Positions 1-6,157 of a stretch of 64,000 nucleotides of DNA are shown here, one piece after another. The position numbers and the translations under genes were made by a program. Numbering within the stretch: position 1 is the stretch's first letter; every line of letters starts with the position of its first letter. The notes below the pieces were generated by a model. It was not told the DNA's origin. It made no database searches and saw nothing but the letters and a program-made list of their open reading frames with translations. The DNA is from an uncultured Acetatifactor sp. (GTDB lineage: Bacteria; Bacillota; Clostridia; Lachnospirales; Lachnospiraceae): contig CAJUAH010000022.1 in assembly GCA_910584375.1 (NCBI GenBank), forward strand, positions 5,997-69,996, written 5' to 3'.

Positions 1-1027
1 TTACGGTAGCGCCCGCATGGATTACGCTGCCCCCCATGACCACGGCGTCCTCAACGGTGGCGCCGGGTTCTACCTTGACGCCGGCAAAGAGGATGGAGTG
101 CTTTACATGACCGTTGATACGGCAGCCGTCGGTAATCATGGAGTTCTCCACCACGGCGTTATTCCCGATCTTGTGACCGGTCATGCCGCTGTTGCGGCTG
201 TAGATCTTCCAGCTCTCGTCAAACAGGTTGATGCCGGAGGTCTCGGGATCCATGATCTCCATATTGGCCTCCCACAGAGAAGATATGGTTCCCACATCCT
301 TCCAGTAGCCGCTGAAATGATAGGCGTACATCTGGCGGCCGTCCCGCAGCAGATTGGGAATGATATTATTTCCGAAGTCATTGGAGGAGTTGGGATCCGC
401 CTCGTCTTCGATCAGATATTTTTCCAGAATATCGCGGTTAAAGATATAGATACCCATGGACGCCAGATTGGACTTGGGATTCTTGGGTTTCTCCTGGAAT
501 TCTGTGATTTTGTCGTTCTCGTCGGCCACCATCAGCCCGAAACGGGAGGCCTCGTCCCAGGGAACCTCCATGACCGCTACGGAGAATTCCGCCCCTTTCT
601 CTTTATGGAACTGTAGAAAATCACTGTAATCCTGCTTACAGATCTGGTCGCCGGAGAGAATGATCACGTACTCCGGATCGTAGCGTTTGATAAAGGACAG
701 ATTCTGGTAAATGGCGTTGGCCGTCCCCTTATACCAGGCGGAACCCTGTGCCTGCTGATAGGGAGGGAGTACATGTACGCCGCCGTAGAGGCGGTCCAGA
801 TCCCAGGGCTGCCCGTTTCCGATGTATTCGTTCAGCACCAGAGGCTGGTACTGGGTCAGGATACCGACAGTGTCGATCCCTGAGTTGACGCAGTTGGATA
901 GGGGAAAGTCGATAATACGATACTTCCCGCCAAAAGGAACTGCAGGTTTAGCCAGCTTCTGCGTCAGGGCATACAGCCGAGAGCCCTGTCCGCCGGCCAG
1001 AATCATCGCAATCATTTCTTTTGCCAT
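1..1027 (-). CDS. glgC: Glucose-1-phosphate adenylyltransferase (ADP-glucose pyrophosphorylase), 3' end cut by window edge
   Basis: It makes ADP-glucose from glucose-1-phosphate and ATP, the committed step of bacterial glycogen synthesis. The minus-strand frame is open from the ATG at 1027 to the window edge (about 342 residues). It begins MAKEMIAMILAGGQGSRL, the nucleotide-binding loop of GlgC, followed by KPAVPFGGKYRIIDFPLSN and a C-terminal left-handed beta-helix region. A good ribosome binding site (AAAGGAG) lies 7 bases upstream. A second full-length glgC at 45645-46916 keeps the same motifs, so the genome carries two glgC paralogues; this one has no glgD within view. Residues near the missing C-terminus cannot be judged. 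The family assignment is secure; which paralogue is the main enzyme is not. Confidence 0.93.
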   Translation of the reverse strand, partial: MAKEMIAMILAGGQGSRLYALTQKLAKPAVPFGGKYRIIDFPLSNCVNSGIDTVGILTQYQPLVLNEYIGNGQPWDLDRLYGGVHVLPPYQQAQGSAWYKGTANAIYQNLSFIKRYDPEYVIILSGDQICKQDYSDFLQFHKEKGAEFSVAVMEVPWDEASRFGLMVADENDKITEFQEKPKNPKSNLASMGIYIFNRDILEKYLIEDEADPNSSNDFGNNIIPNLLRDGRQMYAYHFSGYWKDVGTISSLWEANMEIMDPETSGINLFDESWKIYSRNSGMTGHKIGNNAVVENSMITDGCRINGHVKHSILFAGVKVEPGATVEDAVVMGGSVIHAGATV

Positions 1028-1083
1028 ACGGATTCTCCTTTTTGATACTTATTTAGTGTAAATTGCATACCACACTTTGTTAT

Positions 1084-1112
1084 ATATTAGCATTTCTGGA
1101 CAATTTAGACAA
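1084..1112 (-). promoter_or_regulatory. Putative sigma-A promoter of the left-edge glgC
   Basis: On the minus strand TTGTCT is followed after 17 bases by TAATAT, with a TGC extended -10. It sits about 60 bases upstream of the glgC start. Seen in sequence only; the assignment is by consensus. Confidence 0.5.
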
Positions 1113-1183
1113 GTACTTAGAGAAAAAAACCCCCGGTTCTTTTTAAATAAGAAAAATTTAAGAATTGCAAAACCTTTCGGCTG

Positions 1184-1212
1184 TTGAGGAGACTTGCATT
1201 TTCTGTTACAAT
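1184..1212 (+). promoter_or_regulatory. Putative promoter of the YdcF-like gene
   Basis: TTGAGG, a 17-base spacer and TACAAT stand 45 bases upstream of the ATG at 1258. Spacing is ideal for sigma-A and no other candidate is as good in this gap. Confidence 0.5.
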
Positions 1213-1257
1213 AAGTAAAACATAATGAATAAAAGGCGAAAATCCGGAGGTATTGCC

Positions 1258-2097
1258 ATGCGGAGAAAAAAAAGGGAAGAATTGATCCCCTATAACAAGA
1301 CCAGGAGAGTCATCTATGTGTACCGCCGGGGGAAAAAACGTCCCGCGAAAGTGGTGGCGGGCGCCCTGCTGCTGGGGATGGGGATCCTGTGTCTGCTTTA
1401 CTGCCTGTTTATTCTGCTGTTTGTGCGTTTTGGCTCCTGGTTTTTCCTGATATGGGGGCTTGGGGGGCTGGTATTGTCCATATGGGGCAGCCTGCTGTAC
1501 AGTCGGAAGACGGAGGGTATGCCCCGGTGGATCAAGCTTTGCTGGGGGCTGCTGGTGGGTGTGGGCCTGACGGTTTTCGTGGCGGTGGAAGGGCTGATCC
1601 TGACACAGTTTGGAGCGCAGGCGCAGCCGGGAGCGGACTACTGCGTGATCCTGGGCGCGCAGATCAGGGAAAATGGCCCCAGCGACGTATTGCGCCGCCG
1701 ACTGGACCGGGCCCTGATTTATCTGCGGGACAACCCTGATACCCAGGTCGTAGTATCCGGCTGCCAGGGCAGCAACGAGCCGGTGAGCGAGGCCAGAGGC
1801 ATGTACGATTATCTGGTGGGAGCAGGGATAGCGCCGGAGCGGATACAGATGGAGGAGGCGTCCCGCAATACCTGCGAAAATCTGGAGTTCAGCGGCAAGC
1901 TGTTAAACCGCGGCGAGGACAGCGTAGTGCTTGTGACCAACAATTTCCATATGTACCGGGCGCTGCATCTGGCCAGGGGCGCGGGGTACGAACACGTGCA
2001 GGGACTGGCGGCCAGTTCATATCCATGGACGCTGCCCAATAATATGTTCCGGGAGTTCATGGGCATAGTGAAAGATTTCATGGCAGGCCATTTTTGA
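1258..2097 (+). CDS. YdcF/SanA/ElyC-family (DUF218) membrane protein
   Basis: This is a 279-residue protein with a very basic N-terminus, about three hydrophobic helices (roughly residues 30-55, 57-80 and 90-115) and a C-terminal DUF218 domain starting near residue 125. The domain shows the family's DYCVILGAQ strand, followed by the RRRLDRAL helix and the VVSGCQGSNEPVSEA and NNFHMYRA segments. DUF218 proteins are linked to cell-envelope functions, but the reaction is unknown. The ATG at 1258 is chosen over the upstream ATG at 1225 because CCGGAGG lies 7 bases before it. It is probably co-transcribed with the DUF951 gene that follows. Confidence 0.8.
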   Translation: MRRKKREELIPYNKTRRVIYVYRRGKKRPAKVVAGALLLGMGILCLLYCLFILLFVRFGSWFFLIWGLGGLVLSIWGSLLYSRKTEGMPRWIKLCWGLLVGVGLTVFVAVEGLILTQFGAQAQPGADYCVILGAQIRENGPSDVLRRRLDRALIYLRDNPDTQVVVSGCQGSNEPVSEARGMYDYLVGAGIAPERIQMEEASRNTCENLEFSGKLLNRGEDSVVLVTNNFHMYRALHLARGAGYEHVQGLAASSYPWTLPNNMFREFMGIVKDFMAGHF

Positions 2098-2154
2098 GGA
2101 AGATTCGAGATGGCCTTATATGCCGGGAATCCAAAGACGAAAAGAGGGATGAAG

Positions 2155-2337
2155 ATGGAGATCAATATAGGAGATATTCTGAAACTGAAAAAACAGCATC
2201 CCTGTGGCAGCAGGGAATGGGAGGTGCTCCGGGTGGGAGCGGATTTCAGGTTGAAATGCAGGGGCTGTGGGCATCAGATCATGATTGCCCGGCGGCTGCT
2301 TGAGAAAAACATCAGAGAGATATTGCCCGAGGAATGA
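2155..2337 (+). CDS. DUF951 family small protein
   Basis: A 60-residue protein begins MEINIGDILKLKKQHPCGS and contains a CRGCGHQIMI segment. This is the DUF951 pattern found next to ribosomal-protein and chromosome-maintenance genes in Firmicutes. The CxxC pair plus the upstream HPCGS cysteine could bind a metal. In-frame ATGs also occur at 2110 and 2149; 2155 is preferred because family members start at this MEIN-type sequence and GAGGG lies a few bases upstream. The biochemical role is not known. Confidence 0.75.
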   Translation: MEINIGDILKLKKQHPCGSREWEVLRVGADFRLKCRGCGHQIMIARRLLEKNIREILPEE

Positions 2338-2374
2338 TCTTTGGAGAAAAATCGGGGAAAAATGAAGTTTTTGC

Positions 2375-2403
2375 TTGCTTTTCCCGAATCTGTATGGTAT
2401 CAT
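2375..2403 (+). promoter_or_regulatory. Putative promoter of rpsF-ssb-rpsR
   Basis: TTGCTT, a 17-base spacer and TATCAT (with TGG as extended -10) precede rpsF by about 75 bases, leaving room for a short leader. Confidence 0.5.
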
Positions 2404-2429
2404 TGATAGCTGTGATATATTAATTCCTT

Positions 2430-2449
2430 GCTCCCGGTGAGGCGGGGGC
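2430..2449 (+). promoter_or_regulatory. Hairpin in the rpsF leader, possible S6:S18 autoregulatory element
   Basis: GCTCCC pairs with GGGGGC across the 8-base loop GGTGAGGC, ending 27 bases before rpsF. Many rpsF leaders carry an S6:S18-binding structure. The position is right, but I cannot confirm the conserved bulge and CCG motif by eye, so this is an inference from location. Confidence 0.25.
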
Positions 2450-2476
2450 CAGAGACCAAAAGGAGGTAACTTATTA

Positions 2477-2767
2477 ATGAACAAGTACGAATTAGCCGTT
2501 GTTGTCAGCGCTAAGATCGAGGACGAAGAGAGAGCACAGATCGTTGAGAAGTGCAAGGCTCTCGTGGAGAGATTTGGCGGTACCATCACAGAGGTGGATG
2601 AGTGGGGCAAGAAGAGACTTGCTTATGAGGTTCAGAAGATGAAGGAAGGTTTCTATTACTTTATCAGATTTGACGCGGAGCCTACCGTGCCTGCGGAGAT
2701 CGAGAGCCGTGTCCGTATTATGGACAATGTCATCAGATACTTAGTCGTTAGACAGGACGAGGCATAA
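2477..2767 (+). CDS. rpsF: 30S ribosomal protein S6
   Basis: A 96-residue protein beginning MNKYELAVVVSAKIEDEE, containing DEWGKKRLAYEVQKMKEG and ending near VRIMDNVIRYLVVR. Length and motifs are typical of S6, which pairs with S18 on the small-subunit platform. AAAGGAGG precedes the ATG by 8 bases. It is first in the classic rpsF-ssb-rpsR operon, with 17 bases to ssb. Confidence 0.98.
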   Translation: MNKYELAVVVSAKIEDEERAQIVEKCKALVERFGGTITEVDEWGKKRLAYEVQKMKEGFYYFIRFDAEPTVPAEIESRVRIMDNVIRYLVVRQDEA

Positions 2768-2784
2768 AGAAAGCGAGATAAAAC

Positions 2785-3246
2785 ATGAACAAAGTAATTC
2801 TTATGGGACGTTTGACCAGAGATCCTGAAGTGAGATATTCTCAGGGAGCCAGCCAGACTGCGGTGGCGCGTTTTTCCGTTGCGGTGGACAGGAGATTTAA
2901 GCGTGAGGGCGAGCCTGACGCAGACTTTTTCAACTGTACCGCCTTTGGTAAGCAGGCCGAGTTTATTGAGCGTTATCTGCGCAAGGGCGTGAAGATCGTG
3001 GTGTGCGGCAGGATCCAGAATGACAACTATACCAACAAGGACGGTCAGATGGTCTATAGCGTCCGCGTCATGGTAGACGAGATCGAGTTTGCCGAGAGCA
3101 AGAACGCGTCGGCGAATAACGGTGACGGCGGATACAATGGCGGTGGTTACATGGGCGGCAATAACAACGCTCCCGCACCCAGCGGCGCAGGCGACGGTTT
3201 CATGAATATCCCCGACGGGATCGATGAGGAATTGCCGTTTAACTAA
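2785..3246 (+). CDS. ssb: Single-stranded DNA-binding protein
   Basis: A 153-residue SSB. The N-terminal OB-fold (about residues 1-110) begins MNKVILMGRLTRDPEVRYSQ. A glycine/asparagine-rich linker follows, and the acidic tip is DEELPFN, the usual partner-protein docking tail. It coats single-stranded DNA during replication and repair. Its place between the S6 and S18 genes is conserved in Firmicutes. Confidence 0.97.
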   Translation: MNKVILMGRLTRDPEVRYSQGASQTAVARFSVAVDRRFKREGEPDADFFNCTAFGKQAEFIERYLRKGVKIVVCGRIQNDNYTNKDGQMVYSVRVMVDEIEFAESKNASANNGDGGYNGGGYMGGNNNAPAPSGAGDGFMNIPDGIDEELPFN

Positions 3247-3278
3247 TTGACGATGATTTAAGATGGGAGGCACTGAAA

Positions 3279-3542
3279 ATGGCTTACAATAAAGCAGAGA
3301 AATCTGATACTCCGATGAGAAAAAAAGGCGGCATCCGCAGAAAGAGAAAAGTCTGCGTATTTTGCGGCAAAGATAATGTGATTGATTACAAGGATACCAA
3401 CAAGCTGAAGAGATACGTGTCCGAGAGAGGCAAGATCCTGCCCCGCCGTATCACCGGCAACTGCGCTAAGCACCAGAGAGCGCTGACTTCCGCAATCAAG
3501 AGGGCGCGTCACGTTGCGCTGATGCCTTACGTGCAGGACTAA
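3279..3542 (+). CDS. rpsR: 30S ribosomal protein S18
   Basis: An 87-residue, strongly basic protein. The S18 signature VCVFCGKDNVIDYKD is followed by LKRYVSERGKILPRRITG and KHQRALTSAIKRARHVAL. GGAGG lies 11 bases upstream of the ATG. It is the last gene of the operon and is followed by a clear intrinsic terminator. Confidence 0.97.
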   Translation: MAYNKAEKSDTPMRKKGGIRRKRKVCVFCGKDNVIDYKDTNKLKRYVSERGKILPRRITGNCAKHQRALTSAIKRARHVALMPYVQD

Positions 3543-3577
3543 GGTTTCCGGAGCGTAATAAGAGTGTAATATGGAGA

Positions 3578-3614
3578 TGCCCAATCGGCTGGACGGTCGG
3601 TTGGGCATTTTTTT
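3578..3614 (+). terminator. Intrinsic terminator of the rpsF operon
   Basis: TGCCCAATCGGC pairs with GTCGGTTGGGCA (G-U pairs tolerated) and is followed by seven T residues. Confidence 0.85.
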
Positions 3615-3651
3615 GCGTATAGAGACAAAGGATTTGAGGAAAAATAAAATA

Positions 3652-3684
3652 GGATGCAACTTTTTGTGGTAAAATGTTGCATCC
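3652..3684 (+). repeat. Left 33-bp palindromic site (candidate tyrosine-recombinase core site)
   Basis: The arms are GGATGCAACTTTTT and AAAATGTTGCATCC around the 5-bp asymmetric centre GTGGT; the arms match as inverted repeats with one mismatch. The same 33 bp, with one base changed, occurs in the opposite orientation at 5667-5699 next to a tyrosine recombinase gene. Arm length, short spacer and flanking position fit an inversion site. It also reads as a hairpin, but it lacks a proper T-tract. Recombination itself is inferred. Confidence 0.6.
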
Positions 3685-3772
3685 TTGTTTGTAATACATA
3701 TATCGGTGTATTCGGGAATAACTTTAGGGGGAAATATAAAAAAATAGATTAAATATTTTAATTGTTCTTCTT

Positions 3773-3952
3773 GCGCATTTGTCACCGGTATGCTACCATA
3801 CTTTCAGAGCATATATTCTTTTTCATTTTGGCAGAGTCATTCTCTATTCAAAACATCGGAAAATCTATGCTTAAAATTCAAAATATAATTGAAAACGGGC
3901 AGGAGATTTTCGGATCGTAGTATTTCCTGCCGACGGAAGCAGGAGGAATGAA
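3773..3952 (+). promoter_or_regulatory. Conserved structured leader of the PD-(D/E)XK gene with a sequestered SD
   Basis: About 180 bp upstream of the gene at 3953 recur almost unchanged at 7678-7863 and in decayed form near 61083. TCCTGCC at 3925-3931 can pair either with GGCAGGA at 3898-3904 or with GCAGGA at 3939-3944. The second pairing covers the Shine-Dalgarno AGGAGG (3941-3946). In the second copy that downstream stem is TCCTGCT/AGCAGGA, longer and still paired. This looks like a translational on/off leader carried with the gene. The rest of the 3543-3952 gap holds only the terminator and the left palindrome. Confidence 0.5.
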
Positions 3953-4981
3953 ATGCACAGACAGGTAGAGGATACCTACTTATCCCAGGCCGTTGTGACT
4001 GCCGGGAGCGCCGCCGCCTACGACGCCAATGTAAAATATCTGTTGGCGGACAGGCAGATACTGGCGAGGATACTGAAGTATACCGTACAGGAATGCCGGG
4101 ATATGGAGATCGAAGAGATCATTTCCTGCATAGGGGACGATATCGAGGTGGCGTCGGCAGCGCTGGATCCGGGGCTGAGCAATCTGGGAAGGGTCAGGGA
4201 GGACAAGACGGAAGACACTGTTCCGGGGGAAGGCACTGTATTTTATGATATCCGTTTCAGCGCGCGGCTCGGAGAGGCGAAGATGAAGTTTCTTATCAAC
4301 CTGGAGGCGCAAAAGCTGACGAGCCACAGTGCGCTGGGATATCATCTGGAGAACCGGATCGTATATTACCTGGCGAGGATGGTCTCGGCCCAGAAGAACA
4401 CGGAATTTCATAATACGGATTATGACAGCTTAAAGAATGTGCGCAGTATATGGATATGTATGGACAGCGGGGAAAGAGGAGACTCCATAGAAGAGATCAA
4501 TTTGGAGAGAAAGACTGTGTATGGGGACGATGATAAAGCCCATCGGGTGGAACTGATGCAGGGCGTCATAATCAACATACGCAGCGTTCCTGGAGAAAAA
4601 CCCTCAGGAAACAGGCTGATCGCCATGTTGGAAGTACTGCTGTCAGAGATGAATGCGCAGGATAAAAAGGCCATATTGGAGAAAGAGTACGGGATGATTA
4701 TGCAGGTAGAGACCGAAGGGAGGATGAAGTCAATGTGCAATTTATCGGAAGTGTTTATTGAAAAAGGGATCCGGAAGGGGATGCAACAGGGAATCCAACA
4801 AGGCGCCCTGCAGCAAAGCCGCCAGGCAATCCTTGATCTGCTGGAGGATCTGGGGATTATCCCGGAAGATATTTTGTCTGCCATACGGTGTGAGGAGGAT
4901 ATGGGGACTCTGCGTATCTGGCATAAGACGGCAGCCAGAGCAGAGAGTATGGATGCATTTAGGGAGAAAATGATCGTATAG
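3953..4981 (+). CDS. PD-(D/E)XK nuclease-family transposase-like protein (Rpn/PDDEXK type)
   Basis: A 342-residue protein of the PD-(D/E)XK family abundant in Lachnospiraceae and usually labelled transposase or Rpn-like. The core shows FYDIRFSA (D99) and, after a beta turn, FLINLEAQ (E118, Q120). This is the D...ExQ form of the catalytic motif, followed by a helix-rich region with YHLENRIVYYLARMV. The C-terminal part (about 265-342) is charged and repetitive (KGMQQGIQQGAL), with the family's closing WHKTAARAESMDAFREK. It lies inside the palindrome-bounded segment, convergent with the tyrosine recombinase. A damaged copy occurs at 7864-8212, and a related remnant at 61290-61769. Whether it moves DNA or acts as a nuclease is unknown. 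Confidence 0.75.
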   Translation: MHRQVEDTYLSQAVVTAGSAAAYDANVKYLLADRQILARILKYTVQECRDMEIEEIISCIGDDIEVASAALDPGLSNLGRVREDKTEDTVPGEGTVFYDIRFSARLGEAKMKFLINLEAQKLTSHSALGYHLENRIVYYLARMVSAQKNTEFHNTDYDSLKNVRSIWICMDSGERGDSIEEINLERKTVYGDDDKAHRVELMQGVIINIRSVPGEKPSGNRLIAMLEVLLSEMNAQDKKAILEKEYGMIMQVETEGRMKSMCNLSEVFIEKGIRKGMQQGIQQGALQQSRQAILDLLEDLGIIPEDILSAIRCEEDMGTLRIWHKTAARAESMDAFREKMIV

Positions 4982-4994
4982 AGACGGGATACCC

Positions 4995-5030
4995 AAAAAG
5001 GGACTGACTGCAAATTGTCAGTCCCTTTTT
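4995..5030. terminator. Bidirectional terminator between the convergent PD-(D/E)XK and recombinase genes
   Basis: AAAAAGGGACTGAC and GTCAGTCCCTTTTT form a perfect 14-bp stem with an 8-base loop, giving a T-tract on either strand. Confidence 0.9.
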
Positions 5031-5053
5031 GCATGCATACATTCCGGTATGAC

Positions 5054-5629
5054 CTACAGGCAAATATTAGAAAAAACAGCATCCTTATCGTCCTGTTCAA
5101 TGCAGAGATAACGCCGGGTAATCTGGTAAGAGGAATGATTGTATATACTCATCAACAGCGCAGGTGGTGTTCCCTGTTTCCATGCTTGATATCCGAAGGT
5201 TTTTCGCAGCGAATGGCAGCTGATATGATCCGTCAGTCCAACATTTTCCGCCGCATGTCGGATGATTCGATACGCTTGGTAACGGGATAAAGGATCGTCG
5301 GTTTTACGGCTGCTACAGAACAGATATGGGTTTGAAGAGTCGGTATAGTACTGTCTGCGATATTCCTTAAGCAGGGCCTGTAATTCACTGTTGATCAGGA
5401 GCCGACTGTATTTTCCCGTCTTGCGCTCTTTTACTGTCAGATGTCTCTTGACTTGCCCGTTATTATACAGCATATCCCAGGTCAGATGCAACAGATCGTT
5501 GATACGCAGGGCAGTGTTCAATCCGGCAATAATCAAAGCATAATTGCGATATTGAGGTTCAACGTACAGATAGTAATTCTTGAAGTTCTGCAATAATTCT
5601 TTGTCTCGAATAGGTTGTGTTGTGCTCAT
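5054..5629 (-). CDS. Small tyrosine recombinase (FimB/FimE-size, invertase-like)
   Basis: A 191-residue catalytic-domain-only tyrosine recombinase. The active-site set is visible in order: Arg in GLNTALRINDLLHL, Lys in VKERKTGK, HxLR in CHSLRKTFG, His in IYNHSSYQITRRY and the nucleophile Tyr in RRYLCI. It lacks the N-terminal core-binding domain of phage integrases, as do FimB/FimE-type inversion enzymes. AAGGAG is 7 bases before the ATG. The gene starts 34 bases inside the right palindrome, and a matching inverted palindrome lies 2 kb away. The context argues for site-specific inversion of the segment that encodes it; this is not shown. Confidence 0.85.
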   Translation of the reverse strand: MSTTQPIRDKELLQNFKNYYLYVEPQYRNYALIIAGLNTALRINDLLHLTWDMLYNNGQVKRHLTVKERKTGKYSRLLINSELQALLKEYRRQYYTDSSNPYLFCSSRKTDDPLSRYQAYRIIRHAAENVGLTDHISCHSLRKTFGYQAWKQGTPPALLMSIYNHSSYQITRRYLCIEQDDKDAVFSNICL

Positions 5630-5663
5630 GGTGATCTCCTTTCAGATTTCATAAATTTTTGTA

Positions 5664-5702
5664 CCGGGATGCAACATTTTACCACAAAATGTTGCATCCC
5701 GG
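5664..5702 (-). repeat. Right palindromic site (candidate recombinase core site, opposite orientation)
   Basis: Perfect 17-bp arms flank the 5-bp centre ACCAC on the plus strand (GTGGT on the minus). The inner 33 bp (5667-5699) match the left site at 3652-3684 in 32 of 33 positions when read on the opposite strand. It lies between the recombinase start and the CsrA-like gene. There is no T-tract, so a terminator is a poor explanation. Confidence 0.6.
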
Positions 5703-5762
5703 ACAAAAGGATTGCAGGGCAGCAGGTTCCCGCGGGACGGGGAGATGCAGGGAGGTAGAAGG

Positions 5763-6062
5763 ATGTTAAGAATGTCAGTGGCGGCAGAAGAGTATGTGAT
5801 GATCGGCGACGATATCAGGCTGGTCTTTCTGGGGGGTACGGGAAACCATATGCGCATTATGATCGACGCCCCCAGGGAGCTGAACATCGTCAGGAGCAGG
5901 GCGCTGGAAAAGCGCATACAGGATCCGGAATTGCTGGCTAAGATGCCCCGGTACTATAAACAGGAGGAACACCCGGAGAAATATAAGAAGAAAAACATAT
6001 CCATCGTGAGAAATACAGAGGCGTTCACCCTTGAGGACGGACGCCAGAGTACAAAACGGTAA
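5763..6062 (+). CDS. csrA: CsrA-like translational regulator with a C-terminal extension
   Basis: A 99-residue protein. The first 55 residues follow the CsrA pattern: ML at the N-terminus, then EEYVMIGDDIRLVFLGG, GNHMRIMIDAPRELNIVR and an RSRALEKR helix. The conserved Arg of the RNA-binding face (INAPKEVxVHR in CsrA) is kept as NIVR. It is longer than normal CsrA (60-75 residues), with a basic tail containing YKQEEHPEKYKKK. The ATG at 5763 follows GGGAGGT by 6 bases. It sits directly upstream of flagellin, the classic CsrA target in Firmicutes, and the flagellin leader carries CsrA-like sites. The sequence is divergent, so the call rests on motif plus context. Confidence 0.75.
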   Translation: MLRMSVAAEEYVMIGDDIRLVFLGGTGNHMRIMIDAPRELNIVRSRALEKRIQDPELLAKMPRYYKQEEHPEKYKKKNISIVRNTEAFTLEDGRQSTKR

Positions 6063-6112
6063 TTTCCGCGGCTAACCTAGGGGCGGCGGTTATTATATAA
6101 CAGCAAAGCAAC

Positions 6113-6151
6113 ACCGGGTAAACGGATGTGCCCGGTCACAAACAAGGAGGT
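6113..6151 (+). promoter_or_regulatory. Flagellin leader with two CsrA-site-like sequences
   Basis: ACCGGG (6113-6118) pairs with CCCGGT (6131-6136), presenting TAAACGGATGTG in the loop. That loop fits the known CsrA consensus around GGATGT, with GGA at 6124-6126. A second match, ACAAGGAGGT (6142-6151), coincides with the Shine-Dalgarno. A hairpin site plus an SD site is the arrangement known for hag in Bacillus subtilis. Binding is inferred. Confidence 0.55.
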
Positions 6152-6157
6152 AAAATC

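Noticed and set aside
3652..3684. Left palindrome as a transcription terminator of rpsR
   Set aside because: A better terminator with a T-run lies at 3578-3614, the stem here has an AT-rich lower half, and the same sequence recurs inverted beside a recombinase.
5015..5290. 91-codon plus-strand frame after the PD-(D/E)XK gene
   Set aside because: It is antisense to the tyrosine recombinase and begins inside a terminator.
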